DNA from: Ktedonospora formicarum
GTDB taxonomy: Bacteria > Chloroflexota > Ktedonobacteria > Ktedonobacterales > Ktedonobacteraceae
NCBI RefSeq assembly: GCF_016587355.1
Contig: NZ_BNJF01000001.1
Span: 3,377,721 to 3,441,720 of the forward strand
DNA length: 64,000 nt
Direction: 5' to 3'
In this document: positions 24,909 through 33,942 of the stretch, piece by piece
Position numbering within the stretch: the first letter of the stretch is position 1
Layout: each line of letters starts with the position of its first letter
The notes under the pieces: generated by a model
The model's input: only the letters and a program-made list of their open reading frames with translations
Database searches by the model: none
What the model was told of the DNA's origin: nothing
Program-made: the position numbers and the translations under genes

Positions 24909-26324
24909 ATGCAACGATCCTTCCAATCATCGCCACCACTGGCACCGACAGAGCAACAACCAGGTGAACAAGCCTTCCTCGCGCGAGACGACGAGTCCGC
25001 GCCAGAGCAGGTCTCTCTCGCAGCCGAGCGCGCTCGCTTACGCCAGGGCATTATGCATGTGCGTATTCGCCACTTCTATTGCACGCTCGAAGAGATATTT
25101 GACCCTACTCTGCGCGGGTTGAGCTTTGTGATTGGGACCGGCAATGGTCGTCCCAATGAGCCAGGCCGTGTTATTGATGCCTCGCCTGCCGCCGTGCGCC
25201 TGGGCATTACTCCTGGCATGCCATTGCGGCGCGCGCATCGTATTGCGGCGCGCACGCGTTTTATGCCCGCCTCCAATGAGCGCTATCAGCCCTTCTTACA
25301 GAAACTGCGTGAGCGTTACCGGGCATATTCACGTATTGTCGAGTCGCTGGCCCTTGCTGACGCCTTTATCGATTTGCGTGGGTGCGAATTGGCCTTCGAT
25401 AGCCCGGTTACACTTGGTGAGCGCCTGTGCGCGGAGATCGCGGAGATGGGATTGACGGCGCAGGTTGGGATCGCTAATGGTAAGGCTATTGCTGAATTGG
25501 CCGCGCTTATGAGCAGGCGCGATGGGCGTCAAGGGGTGCTCTATGTGCCTCCTGGTCGTGAAGCCTCTTTTGTGCAAACTCTTCCCCTTTCAATGCTGCT
25601 TCAGTTGCGTTCGGCTGGCACAGGTGTTCCCAGCGCCTTGCCAGAGTTGGCTGAGAGCGATGGGGCGCACACTTCTGAGGTGGAGGTCAAAGGTGAGCAG
25701 GCCGATCCTATCGCAGTTGCGGAGATGGTTGCGCATTTGCGCGATTTTGGAATTACCAATTTTTCGCAAGTCGCTGGCCTGGCTGAGGAGGGCCTCTCGC
25801 GCCGCCTGGGACGTCTGGGAAGCTGGATCTATCATGTCGCGCGCGGTGAGGACATCAGTCTGGTTATTCCCGATGTACCCCCTTTGAGCCAGAATGCGCG
25901 CGTGCGCTTTCACCATCCTGCCGATGCGGACGAGGCTTGCGCTGCCGTACGTAAGCTTGCCGATTATCTGAGCGAGCGTTTGCGTGAGCAACGACTTAAG
26001 GGGCAATCCATTGCTCTCATTCTCTGGCCTGATCGCCCTCAGAAACGTGAGACTCGCAAGCTGGTTATGGGTGAGGATGGCGAAGAGATGGCTGTGACGA
26101 CGGCTGAAGAATCGATGGGAGGGCAAATGCTTCTCTCCCGCCATACCGATGATGCCGATGTGATTGCACATCATAGCCTGATGCTCTTTGCCCACTATCA
26201 CAAGGCGGCTAATCACTATCTACAGGTGCAGTTGCGTATTGGCGATATTATCGCTGCCTTGCCCTCATATTACCCTCCAGCTGTTCGTGCTCGCGGTAGG
26301 CCCACACGCAAGCTCTCCCGCTAG
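24909..26324 (+). CDS. Y-family DNA polymerase homologue with degenerate active site (ImuB-like)
   Basis: About 471 residues with the Y-family palm/finger, thumb helix-hairpin-helix and little-finger order. Recognisable blocks are HFYCTLEE, RVIDASPAAVRLGITPGMPL and LRDFGITNFSQVAGL. The catalytic acids look lost: the first motif (normally DMDxFFA) reads VRIRHFYC, and the second (normally SIDEAFLD) reads ALADAFID. This resembles ImuB, a non-catalytic Y-family protein that works with DnaE2 in mutagenesis. No imuA or dnaE2 is nearby, so the role is inferred. The start is uncertain (TTG 24897 or ATG 24909). The C-terminal segment after about residue 330 is long. Confidence 0.75.
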   Translation: MQRSFQSSPPLAPTEQQPGEQAFLARDDESAPEQVSLAAERARLRQGIMHVRIRHFYCTLEEIFDPTLRGLSFVIGTGNGRPNEPGRVIDASPAAVRLGITPGMPLRRAHRIAARTRFMPASNERYQPFLQKLRERYRAYSRIVESLALADAFIDLRGCELAFDSPVTLGERLCAEIAEMGLTAQVGIANGKAIAELAALMSRRDGRQGVLYVPPGREASFVQTLPLSMLLQLRSAGTGVPSALPELAESDGAHTSEVEVKGEQADPIAVAEMVAHLRDFGITNFSQVAGLAEEGLSRRLGRLGSWIYHVARGEDISLVIPDVPPLSQNARVRFHHPADADEACAAVRKLADYLSERLREQRLKGQSIALILWPDRPQKRETRKLVMGEDGEEMAVTTAEESMGGQMLLSRHTDDADVIAHHSLMLFAHYHKAANHYLQVQLRIGDIIAALPSYYPPAVRARGRPTRKLSR

Positions 26325-26691
26325 TTTTCTATAGCGGCGTTCAGATGGCATATGCAGGTGTGGCTCTTTTGCCTGCGCTACGGATGCCCACTTCCTTGTC
26401 AAAATGTTATCGGGCACAATAAAAAAGTACTTATATTGAAACATGTCACTCTGTCGAGACGTTATAGTTAAGGCGAGGGCATATATCGATGTACGTGTTG
26501 GGATAGCAGTGATGGCTATCCCTTTTTTGTACCTATGCCGTTTTTCTGGCAATAAATTATTTTGTTTTATTCTGCTTCACAGTGCTGTGAAGTTGCTATC
26601 TACGTGACTTCTCCCCTCGCTCTATATAACTTTAGCTACTATTTATTTTTTAGCACAAGAGCTATATCTGCTAGGCAGAGAAGAGAAAACG
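26325..26691. other. Intergenic region with a terminator
   Basis: No gene is seen. A plus-strand terminator lies at 26500-26528, about 175 nt after the Y-family gene, so either the 3' UTR is long or a small RNA is made here. Confidence 0.35.
26500..26528 (+). terminator. Intrinsic terminator
   Basis: GGGATAGC-AGTGATG-GCTATCCC followed by six T residues on the plus strand. Confidence 0.88.
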
Positions 26692-29268
26692 GTGGTACCC
26701 TTGCAAGATGAAGCAGCAAAAAAGCAATTTATAAAGGCTAGACAGAATGGACAACAAAAGGATCCTCCTCCATTTATGGAGTATCCAGTCACACCAAAAC
26801 CAGAGGCCGTGGAAGACCTGCCTACGGTGGAGTTGGGTGTGGTCCCCGCATCGAAGGCAGTAGAAGATCTACCAACGATCAAAACTGAGATACCTTCCAC
26901 CTCTCCCCAGGTTGAGAATCTTCCCGCAGTCAGATTTGGTGTAGTTCCCGCGCCGAAGGCCGTGGAGGATTTGCCAACAGTCAAAATGGGGGCATCTCCC
27001 TCTCTGCACTTTGCGGAGACGAAGGAACGCAACCAGAAAAGCACTGGGAAGGGTGGGAAGGGCCTGCTTATCCGTGTCGCGCAACTCAAAAAGACGTTCT
27101 CCCCTTCCTCTCTCAAGCAAATGACAAAGAGGCAGAGGCTCTCGCTAGCGGTGCGTTTGCTCCTGGTCTTTTGTATTCTTGCCCCTCTCGCGGGCGGCAT
27201 CGTCTATGCTATGCAAGGATTGACTACCTATAACTCGCTACGCGAGCATGCCAACCAGGGGGTCCAGCATTTCCAGAACATCAAAACGCTGCTCTCAGGC
27301 TCTACTGCGCTTAATCCCGCACAGAAGCAGCCCAATATCTTGAATGAGCAAAAGCTGAAGCTCTCTCTCAAGGAGCTGCAGGACGCGCGCACAGAATTTA
27401 CCATAGCTCAGCAGACCCTCAATACTTCGTCGTTTGTGCATCTGGTGGAGCAGAACAGCTCCTCTTATCAGCAACAGATTGTGGCTGCGCGCCAGGCTCT
27501 CGGTATTGGCATTGAGGCGACATATATGGGAGAGGACGCGCTGCACCTGGTCATGAAGCTGGCTCCCAAATTGAGCAAGCCGCTCCTGGCCTCGTCAAAA
27601 GATCCCCTGGTGACCTCCAGCGATCTGGCTTTGATCCAGCAGACCCTCAAGATTATGCAGCCTAGATTTGAGCGCATCACTACGAGTTTGCACCAACTTT
27701 CGCTCGATGCTCTCCCTTTAAGCGATCAGCAGCGCGCTCAGGCTAAACAATACCTGCAGTTGTTACCACAGGTTGAGCAAGGTTTCTCGCTTGCTAATAA
27801 TCTGACTTCCGTCGCGGGCTGGCTTCTGGGTGTTGATAAGCAGCGCACCTTCCTGGTGCAGACAATGGACCGGGGTGAGCTACGCGCCACTGGTGGTTTC
27901 AATGGGCAGTACGGCGAGCTTACGGTTTCTGGCGGTCGTTTCTCCCCCCTGACACTGAAGGACATCTCTCTTATTGAGTATGTGGCTGGCAATCCCACTA
28001 ATGGTCAGCTTGCTCCCAGCGCGTACCGCTCCTGGTGGCCTTTTGCCAACTGGGGTGTTCGCGATGCCAATCTCTCAGCCGACTTCCCGACCTCGGCGAA
28101 GATCATTACCGACTTATATCATAGCGAGGTCAATCGCGATGTCGATGGTGTGATCATGTTCTCGCCCTTTTTGATCGAGCGTGTGTTGGAGGTGACTGGT
28201 CCCATTACCATCAATGAATATCATGAGACGATAACATCGCAGAACCTTGAGGAGCGCCTACACTACTATCAGCTAGATAATGCCGGGATTCGCAAGGCCG
28301 AGCTCGTCGAACATGTGGAGGACCCGGCGCAAGCACGTAAGCTCTTTACCAGTCGCCTGGCGAAAGTGCTGATGGAGCGTATTCAATCGGCTCCACTCAA
28401 CGATTTATTATTGCTTGGTACGATGTTCATGCAAAACTTGAAGACGAAGGATCTGGAGGTCTATCTGAACAACGAGCAGGCGCAGAGCTTGCTTAGTCGC
28501 TATGGTTACGCCGCCGAAATTGATCGCTCAACGACGCATGATGGTCTCTATATCGTGCAGGCCAATGTCAGTGCTAGCAAGGCATCACAGTTCACGCGTA
28601 GCATCTTTAAGGATAATGTCACTCTGGACGCGCAGGGAGGGGCTACCCACGTACTTCAGATACGCTTGGCGTATAACCAGATCGGTTCCGTGTATGGATT
28701 GGATACCTTGCGTGATTATGTGCGCATCTATGTGCCGTCTTCTGCGAAGTTCCTGGGTGGTGATGGTTTCTATACAAATGACCCGTTATGCGGCGGTGGC
28801 TTTGGTACCTGTTCCCGCGATGGCATCTACTCGCATCAACAGCTCATCTGCCCTCCAGGGCAGTATGAGGCTGGTGCCTCCGCACCCATGCTTGATGATC
28901 CCTACTATCAGCAGTGGCACCCCTTGAACCAAATTGGCGAGCCGACTAACTTCCAGAGCGATGAACCAGGACGCGCAATGTTCGCGGGTTATCTGGTTGT
29001 TCCCAAGAACTGCACACTTTCTGCGAGTGTCTCCTGGTATGTGCCACCTATGGGGAAAGATCCCTATCAACTCCTGGTGCAACGTCAGAGCGGTACCTTT
29101 CCCGAACTAGATCTCTCGCTGCTCCCGCCTTCGGGTAACTGCGCCAGTCTCTCGTCTCAGGGCGTCTACTACAACGGTCCCTTGACCCAGGACCGCCTGT
29201 TCCAGAGCAAGAGCCCTACCAATGCGGTCGCGAATAACAATAATTGTTACCCTGGTCCCGGCGTGTAA
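26692..29268 (+). CDS. DUF4012 membrane protein
   Basis: 858 residues. The N-terminal 115 residues are low-complexity cytoplasmic sequence with four imperfect repeats of the type AVEDLPTVxxGVVPAxK. One transmembrane helix follows (about 152-175), then a large extracytoplasmic part. The DUF4012 core is clear at about 375-660 (RATGGFNGQYGE, WWPFANWGVRDANLSADFP, DVDGVIMFSPFLIE). Family function is unknown; it is common in Chloroflexota and Actinomycetota. The start is probably GTG at 26692, although TTG at 26701 is possible. Cysteines in the last 150 residues could form disulfides outside the cell. A hairpin terminator follows. Confidence 0.85.
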   Translation: MVPLQDEAAKKQFIKARQNGQQKDPPPFMEYPVTPKPEAVEDLPTVELGVVPASKAVEDLPTIKTEIPSTSPQVENLPAVRFGVVPAPKAVEDLPTVKMGASPSLHFAETKERNQKSTGKGGKGLLIRVAQLKKTFSPSSLKQMTKRQRLSLAVRLLLVFCILAPLAGGIVYAMQGLTTYNSLREHANQGVQHFQNIKTLLSGSTALNPAQKQPNILNEQKLKLSLKELQDARTEFTIAQQTLNTSSFVHLVEQNSSSYQQQIVAARQALGIGIEATYMGEDALHLVMKLAPKLSKPLLASSKDPLVTSSDLALIQQTLKIMQPRFERITTSLHQLSLDALPLSDQQRAQAKQYLQLLPQVEQGFSLANNLTSVAGWLLGVDKQRTFLVQTMDRGELRATGGFNGQYGELTVSGGRFSPLTLKDISLIEYVAGNPTNGQLAPSAYRSWWPFANWGVRDANLSADFPTSAKIITDLYHSEVNRDVDGVIMFSPFLIERVLEVTGPITINEYHETITSQNLEERLHYYQLDNAGIRKAELVEHVEDPAQARKLFTSRLAKVLMERIQSAPLNDLLLLGTMFMQNLKTKDLEVYLNNEQAQSLLSRYGYAAEIDRSTTHDGLYIVQANVSASKASQFTRSIFKDNVTLDAQGGATHVLQIRLAYNQIGSVYGLDTLRDYVRIYVPSSAKFLGGDGFYTNDPLCGGGFGTCSRDGIYSHQQLICPPGQYEAGASAPMLDDPYYQQWHPLNQIGEPTNFQSDEPGRAMFAGYLVVPKNCTLSASVSWYVPPMGKDPYQLLVQRQSGTFPELDLSLLPPSGNCASLSSQGVYYNGPLTQDRLFQSKSPTNAVANNNNCYPGPGV

Positions 29269-29282
29269 TCATAAGCCAGAGA

Positions 29283-29332
29283 AGAGAAAGAGGCTGAATC
29301 CTGTAGTGCAGGCTCAGCCTCTTTCTCTTTTG
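29283..29332 (+). terminator. Terminator of the DUF4012 gene
   Basis: AGAGAAAGAGGCTGA pairs with TCAGCCTCTTTCTCT, loop closed by CTG/CAG, then TTTTG. It also stands 20 bp from the end of convergent clpP, so it may serve both. Confidence 0.8.
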
Positions 29333-29347
29333 CTATTGGTGTAATTG

Positions 29348-29992
29348 TTAGTTTTCCAAAACCTCATCGATCAGGCCATATTCTGCGGCCTGCTGGGCGG
29401 TGAGATAGTTGTCACGATCCGAATCTTGAGCAATGCGCTCTACGCTCTGTCCCGTGTGTTTCGCGAGCAGTTCATTCAACTCACTACGTGTGCGGATGAT
29501 CTCGCGAGCCTCGATCTCCAAATCTGCGGCCTGACCCGCGATCTCGCCCGAAATAAGGGGCTGATGGATAAGAATAGTGGAGTTGGGTAGGCTAAAGCGC
29601 TTTCCCTTCGTGCCTCCTGCTAGTAAGACGGAACCCATACTCATAGCGATGCCAACACAGAGTGTTGAGACATCGGGCTTGATATATTGCATGGTATCGT
29701 AGATCGCCAGTCCAGCCGTGACGCTACCACCAGGGGTGTTGAGATACAGGCTAATATCACTTGACGAGTCCTCATGTTCCAGGTAGAGCATGAGCATGAT
29801 TGTCTGGTAGGCAACCATATCGTCGACGGGCTTGCCTATCATGATAATGCGGTCCTTCAGCAGCATGTCTTCGATGCTGTATGTTCCTCCACGCTCACCA
29901 CCGCGCCCATATTCATTGCGTACGGAATGCAGACCCAGGCGCTGTACCTCACCACCCCAGCGCAGATCGCGGGGATGAATAATGCTACCCAT
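29348..29992 (-). CDS. clpP: ATP-dependent Clp protease proteolytic subunit (catalytic)
   Basis: A 214-residue serine peptidase that forms the barrel degrading proteins unfolded by Clp ATPases. The triad is intact: Ser118 (AMSMGSVLL), His143 (ILIHQP) and Asp190 (QDSDRDNY). The N-terminus (to about 35, rich in Gly and Arg) is longer than in E. coli mature ClpP and may be a propeptide. It lies 13 nt downstream of a serine-less paralogue, with AAGGAG 8 nt before its ATG, so the two are co-transcribed and could form mixed barrels. Confidence 0.95.
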   Translation of the reverse strand: MGSIIHPRDLRWGGEVQRLGLHSVRNEYGRGGERGGTYSIEDMLLKDRIIMIGKPVDDMVAYQTIMLMLYLEHEDSSSDISLYLNTPGGSVTAGLAIYDTMQYIKPDVSTLCVGIAMSMGSVLLAGGTKGKRFSLPNSTILIHQPLISGEIAGQAADLEIEAREIIRTRSELNELLAKHTGQSVERIAQDSDRDNYLTAQQAAEYGLIDEVLEN

Positions 29993-30005
29993 GAGAGTTT
30001 TCTCC

Positions 30006-30656
30006 TTATTTCTCAGCCAGTTCCTCGCGTGAAATCACTTCGTCGGCAATCCCATATTCAACCGCTTGCTTGGCGTTCATATAGCGACGGCGGTCGGCGT
30101 CCAGTACGATCTCGTCGACGCTGCGTCCCGTGTGCTCGGCGAGGATCTCATAGAAGCTCTGGCGCTGACGCAAGAGCTCACGCGCGCGAATCTCGATATC
30201 GCTGGCCTGTCCCTTGATAGAGCTCAATGGTTGATGCAGGACAACGAGCGAGTGTGGGAGGACGAAGCGCTTTCCTTTGGTTCCAGCCGCTAAGAGCACT
30301 GCGGCAACTCCCTGGGCCGCTCCCAGGCATACAGTCGTGATCTCTGGCTTCAGGTAGCGCATGGTGTCATAGATGCCCAGGCCATAGTATAGGTTCCCAT
30401 CAAGGGAGCCATGACAGTTGATGTAGAGGCTAATCTCCTTCGTGGCGTCGTCGCTTTCAAGGTAGAGCAGCACTCCAATCAGGTAGTTGGCGATCTCATC
30501 ATTGATAAAAGGAGGAACGAAGACGATACGCTCTCTCAGGAGTCGGGAGGGAACTTCATTGATACGGACGCTTTCTCGACGATACGAGGCCATATTTGTT
30601 ATAGAAGGCGCGGTCTGGCCTTCTTCAGTGCCATGGTTGCTCCAGATCGGGTTCAT
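30006..30656 (-). CDS. ClpP-like subunit lacking the catalytic serine (ClpR-like)
   Basis: 216 residues with the full ClpP fold, but the nucleophile motif normally ASMGA reads AQGVA: the codons are CAG GGA GTT and the serine position is Gly116. His141 (VVLHQPL) and Asp186 (VLDADRRRY) remain. Cyanobacterial and plastid ClpR subunits show the same kind of loss and build mixed rings with active ClpP. The ATG at 30656 has AAGGAG 5 nt upstream and is preferred to an upstream start. It is first gene of the operon, with a near-consensus promoter. It probably tunes the activity or ATPase docking of the barrel. Confidence 0.9.
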   Translation of the reverse strand: MNPIWSNHGTEEGQTAPSITNMASYRRESVRINEVPSRLLRERIVFVPPFINDEIANYLIGVLLYLESDDATKEISLYINCHGSLDGNLYYGLGIYDTMRYLKPEITTVCLGAAQGVAAVLLAAGTKGKRFVLPHSLVVLHQPLSSIKGQASDIEIRARELLRQRQSFYEILAEHTGRSVDEIVLDADRRRYMNAKQAVEYGIADEVISREELAEK

Positions 30657-30739
30657 ATGTGCTCCTTCTGGCATCTCGCGTATAAATGTGTTGCTTTTGC
30701 TTTCAATCTTACAAGAGGCGCATTCTGATAGTTGACCGT

Positions 30740-30768
30740 ATGATACTGAAAGCGTCGATGTATGTCAA
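30740..30768 (-). promoter_or_regulatory. Promoter of the clpP pair
   Basis: On the minus strand TTGACA (30768-30763), a 17-nt spacer and TATCAT (30745-30740). It would start transcription about 80 nt before the first start codon. No CIRCE or HrcA-type inverted repeat is visible. Confidence 0.85.
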
Positions 30769-30819
30769 TATAGCGCCTGGGAGCTTTTAGCGTACCATCT
30801 TCACGCCCAAAGGAGCAGT

Positions 30820-30849
30820 AAGGTCGCCTGGAATTCTCCAGACGACCTT
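30820..30849 (-). terminator. Hairpin after the dipeptide epimerase gene
   Basis: AAGGTCGCCTGGA pairs with TCCAGACGACCTT (one mismatch), 4-nt loop, about 43 nt past the stop codon on the minus strand. The T-tract is weak. Confidence 0.6.
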
Positions 30850-30892
30850 GCTATGTCTTCCGTCAAGAAACATGTATACGCTACGGGAGCTT

Positions 30893-31906
30893 TTAGCGTG
30901 TGGCGACGCCCAGTCCGGGGGTATCGGGGAGGATGAGCTTGCCTCGCTCGACGCCTACGCCAGTATAAGGGTCATCGTTAATAAGCAGATGTCCATCCAG
31001 GTCAGCATAATCGACGAGCGGGGTCAGGTGTGCAGCGGCGGTAATGGCAAGTGAACTCTCGATCATACAACCTAGCATGATCTTCAGGCCGTGCGCGCGT
31101 GCTACGTGGATCATCTTGAGGATATTGCTGATACCATTGCTCTTCATCAGCTTCAGGTTGATGGCATCGACACATTCGCTCAGCCTGGGGATATCTTCGG
31201 GTGCGACACAGCTTTCGTCGGCCATGATGGGCAAGGGCACGTTCTCTCGAACGAGTTTCAGGCCTGCCAGGTCATAGGCTGGCACCGGCTGCTCAACAAA
31301 CTCGATATTATAGGGAGCTAAGGCATTGATATTTTTGATGGCCTCCTTTGGCGTCCAACCCGCGTTGGCATCCACGCGGATGACCGCCGATGAGACCTCG
31401 CGAATAGCCTTGATGTTTTCGATGTCCTGCTTCGTGCCAACCTTGATCTTAAGCACAGGGTAGTCTTTCGCCAGGAGCGCCTTCTTCGCCATCTCAGTTG
31501 GTGTGTCTATGCCGATGGTAAACGATGTCAGAGGCGTGCGTGTAGGATCTAAGCCCAGCAGCTTATAGAGCGGTACTCCAAGCTGTTTTCCCACAAGATC
31601 ATAGAGGGCCATATTGACTGCGGCCTTGGCGGCTGGATTCAGGCGTATTACCTTATCCAGGCGAGTCATGATCTCTTCAATAGCGAAAGGATCGTCGCCC
31701 AGGTTGCCCGCGAAGAGTGCGATACAGGCCAGGACAGTCTCTACGCTCTCGCCATAGTAGCGGCTAGGTGCTGCCTCGCCATAGCCTACCTGCTCGCCAA
31801 ACGACAATTCTACGACCGCATTCGCCGCAACATGCTGAACTGAGCGTGAAATACGGAAGGGCGTCGTGAGTTGGAGGTCTACGGGACGTGCGTCAATATG
31901 GATCAT
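30893..31906 (-). CDS. Dipeptide epimerase (L-Ala-D/L-Glu type, enolase superfamily)
   Basis: 337 residues. Muconate-lactonising subgroup features: KIKVG (catalytic Lys), metal ligands in RVDANAGW, FVEQPV and ADES, the second Lys in LKLMKSNG, and the DLDG motif near the C-terminus typical of dipeptide epimerases. It would recycle murein-derived dipeptides. An alternative is the related N-acyl-D-glutamate racemase role, given a DUF1611 gene 6.5 kb away. The ATG at 31906 has AGAGGG just upstream; the frame extends to 31954 into repeat-like sequence. Confidence 0.85.
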   Translation of the reverse strand: MIHIDARPVDLQLTTPFRISRSVQHVAANAVVELSFGEQVGYGEAAPSRYYGESVETVLACIALFAGNLGDDPFAIEEIMTRLDKVIRLNPAAKAAVNMALYDLVGKQLGVPLYKLLGLDPTRTPLTSFTIGIDTPTEMAKKALLAKDYPVLKIKVGTKQDIENIKAIREVSSAVIRVDANAGWTPKEAIKNINALAPYNIEFVEQPVPAYDLAGLKLVRENVPLPIMADESCVAPEDIPRLSECVDAINLKLMKSNGISNILKMIHVARAHGLKIMLGCMIESSLAITAAAHLTPLVDYADLDGHLLINDDPYTGVGVERGKLILPDTPGLGVATR

Positions 31907-31939
31907 TTTTCCCTCTTTCCATGTATTCAGACAAGGCGT

Positions 31940-31983
31940 TCGCTCTAGCCGCACCTGCGGCGTTGATTTTTGTTTAGGACATC
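31940..31983 (-). repeat. Leader repeat, 5'-half fragment
   Basis: On the minus strand GTCCTAAACAAAAATCAACG, then GCCGC..GCGGC and TAGAGCGAACGCCTTG, which lines up with the first half of copy 4. The 3' arm (GCTCAGGTTTTC) is absent. It ends about 34 nt before the dipeptide epimerase start. Confidence 0.4.
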
Positions 31984-32257
31984 AGTGATAAGTGCCTATG
32001 CTACATTCTAACAGCCTGACGAGCGCTATGGGAAGAGGGGATGGTCACTACTCATCGGAGAATGCAAGAAGAATATGCTTTTGATAACAAGAGATGTTGG
32101 ACATTGTTCTAGCTGATAAACATATTCAGGTAAAGGGGATCAAAGCGAGGAGGCAGCATTTCCAGCAAGCTATGCTATAATGTTTTCTGACAATGCCTCT
32201 CGTTGCGTGCTGTCTGCGCGCCTATCATAGAATCGTATGCTAGCAAAGGGAATATGT
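31984..32257. other. Divergent intergenic region
   Basis: Between the dipeptide epimerase and HD-domain genes. GCTATAATG near 32174 is a good -10 candidate for the HD gene, but no matching -35 is seen. Confidence 0.3.
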
Positions 32258-32833
32258 ATGCCGACGCGAGAAGACGCCTATACACTTATGACAAGTCACG
32301 TACACAATCTGAGCCTGCAAAGGCATATGCTCTCGGTTGAGGCGGCAATGCGCGCGTACGCGCGCAAGTATGGTGAGGACGAAGAGCTCTGGGGCGTGGC
32401 GGGCCTGCTACACGACTGCGACTATGAAGAGTATCCCGATCTGAGCCAGCATACCCAGGTTGCGGCGGTCTGGCTTGGTGACGCCGGGTATGATAAGCGT
32501 GTTATTTATGCTATCCTGGCCCATAATGATCTAAACCTTGAGACAAACCCACGTTCTGACCTGCTCTCCAAAGCCCTCTATGCCTGCGATGAGGTGACGG
32601 GTATGATTACCGCGACCTCCCTGGTGCGCCCAACGAAGAGTATCATTGGATTGGAAGCTTCCTCGGTGCGCAAGAAGATGAAGGCCAAGGGCTTCGCTGC
32701 TGGTGTCAATCGCGATGATCTGGTAAAGGGTGCTGAAGGCCTCGGCGTCGATCTAAACGAGCATATTACCTTTGTCATCGAGGCCATGACTGGCATCGCC
32801 GATGTACTTGGTCTGGCGGGTAGTGACGCCTAG
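32258..32833 (+). CDS. HD-domain phosphohydrolase
   Basis: 191 residues with the HD signature: His in SLQRHMLSVE, the His-Asp pair in GLLHDCDYEEYP, His in AILAHND and Asp in YACDEVTG. Family members hydrolyse phosphoesters such as nucleotides. Here the substrate is unknown. The ATG at 32258 follows AAAGGGA by 6 nt; a start at 32237 is in frame. The next two genes follow on the same strand, so an operon is possible. Confidence 0.85.
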   Translation: MPTREDAYTLMTSHVHNLSLQRHMLSVEAAMRAYARKYGEDEELWGVAGLLHDCDYEEYPDLSQHTQVAAVWLGDAGYDKRVIYAILAHNDLNLETNPRSDLLSKALYACDEVTGMITATSLVRPTKSIIGLEASSVRKKMKAKGFAAGVNRDDLVKGAEGLGVDLNEHITFVIEAMTGIADVLGLAGSDA

Positions 32834-32898
32834 TATGTCCTTTGATACTATCTGGTGCGCTCGCCTCGGCGCAGCGTGCGAACGGAAGTGTAGACAGT

Positions 32899-33306
32899 AT
32901 GCAGCAGTCTCGTAAACCCCGGCATCAATCGCGGCGGCTCTTTACTGCCAGTGAGCTTGCTTCATATGAGCATTGCTCACTCGCTTGGTGGCATGAGCAC
33001 TATGATCCTATCGCTCAGGGGAACGACGACGAACTCTTCGCGCGCCTCGTCGAGATGGAGAACAAGCATGATGCCCAGGCTCCTTCTCTGCCTGAGTATC
33101 ATGTCGTCGAGCAATTGCTTTTGCGTCGAGGGGCCTTTGAGGATGAGAATGCGCGGCAGCGTGAGGGCACGGATGTCGAGGAGATGGCGGATGAGCGTAT
33201 AATCACACCTGGCTCAGAGGGCGCTATGCGCCGCCTGGTCCCCGTGATTTTGGGGCTCGTTGTTCTCTCGCTGCTTCTGATTATCTCGTCCGCCTTTCTG
33301 AAATAA
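32899..33306 (+). CDS. Cas4-like N-terminal half protein with a C-terminal membrane helix
   Basis: 135 residues. Near the N-terminus it has TASELASYEHCSLAWWHEHY, the S-x-L-x-x-Y-x-x-C pattern that opens Cas4/RecB-type nucleases and supplies their first iron-sulphur cysteine. The middle is acidic. A transmembrane helix (about 112-132, VILGLVVLSLLLIISSAF) ends the protein, followed only by Lys. The nuclease core and the other cysteines are in the next gene, 43 bp downstream. I read the pair as one Cas4-like unit split between two membrane proteins. The start is uncertain. Confidence 0.6.
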   Translation: MQQSRKPRHQSRRLFTASELASYEHCSLAWWHEHYDPIAQGNDDELFARLVEMENKHDAQAPSLPEYHVVEQLLLRRGAFEDENARQREGTDVEEMADERIITPGSEGAMRRLVPVILGLVVLSLLLIISSAFLK

Positions 33307-33349
33307 GGCTGTATTTGTCAGAAATGTGTTGGGAAAGGGGGGAAACGCA

Positions 33350-33907
33350 TTGGGTAGCATCCTGTTAACGTTTGGACTCTGCCTGCTCTTCATCGCTCTC
33401 GCTCTACTCATGCTTTGGCATAATGAGCGTTCGCGTCAGCAAGAGCGTTTGCATAATGAGCGCCGCCAGGCGCTTGACCTGCCAGGCGAACTGGTTTACG
33501 AGGATGTTGATAATGAGGGGGAAACCCTCTATTCTAGCGAGTATCCCCTCATTGGCAAGCCAGACTATATTGCTCAACACGACGATGGGCGACTCATCCC
33601 TGTGGCGCTCAAACTCACCGTGTCGGGCCTGACTCAACCCCTGAGTAACCACGTTCTGCAAGTCGCGGCTTATTGCCTGATCCTTGAGGACTACTCCGCG
33701 ATGCCTCCTACGCATGGTCTTCTTCGCTATGCCGATCATGATTTCACTATTGATTACACTCCTGCTCTGCGCAAGAAGGTCATTCGCTTGCTGGGAGAGA
33801 TGGAGCGCTACGGCTCCCGTGATATTCCTACTCTGGCAAGCCAGCGAGCCAACAAGTGCCGCGCCTGTGTCTTCCAACAAATCTGCCCCATTGGACGCAA
33901 TAAATAG
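33350..33907 (+). CDS. Membrane-anchored Cas4-like PD-(D/E)XK protein
   Basis: About 185 residues. A transmembrane helix (about 3-24) is followed by a Cas4/RecB-like core: GKPDYI (the Asp motif), IPVALK where active members have E-x-K, and HVLQVAAYCLILED. It ends with the cysteine cluster CRACVFQQICP of the 4Fe-4S type. The catalytic Glu is Ala (codon GCG), so nuclease activity may be lost. The start is probably TTG at 33350, with AAAGGGGGG 7 nt upstream; GTG at 33326 is also in frame. No cas1, cas2 or CRISPR array is nearby, so an adaptation role is unlikely. Confidence 0.7.
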   Translation: MGSILLTFGLCLLFIALALLMLWHNERSRQQERLHNERRQALDLPGELVYEDVDNEGETLYSSEYPLIGKPDYIAQHDDGRLIPVALKLTVSGLTQPLSNHVLQVAAYCLILEDYSAMPPTHGLLRYADHDFTIDYTPALRKKVIRLLGEMERYGSRDIPTLASQRANKCRACVFQQICPIGRNK

Positions 33908-33942
33908 AAGCTGAGAGCTTCTGTACAAAACTCACCCCTCAA

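Noticed and set aside
26643..27200. 185-codon minus-strand frame opposite the DUF4012 N-terminus
   Set aside because: Its repeats mirror the AVEDLPTV repeats on the plus strand, so it is a shadow.
33350..33907. CRISPR-Cas adaptation module
   Set aside because: The Cas4-like pair has no cas1, cas2 or repeat-spacer array anywhere in the window, and the catalytic Glu is missing.
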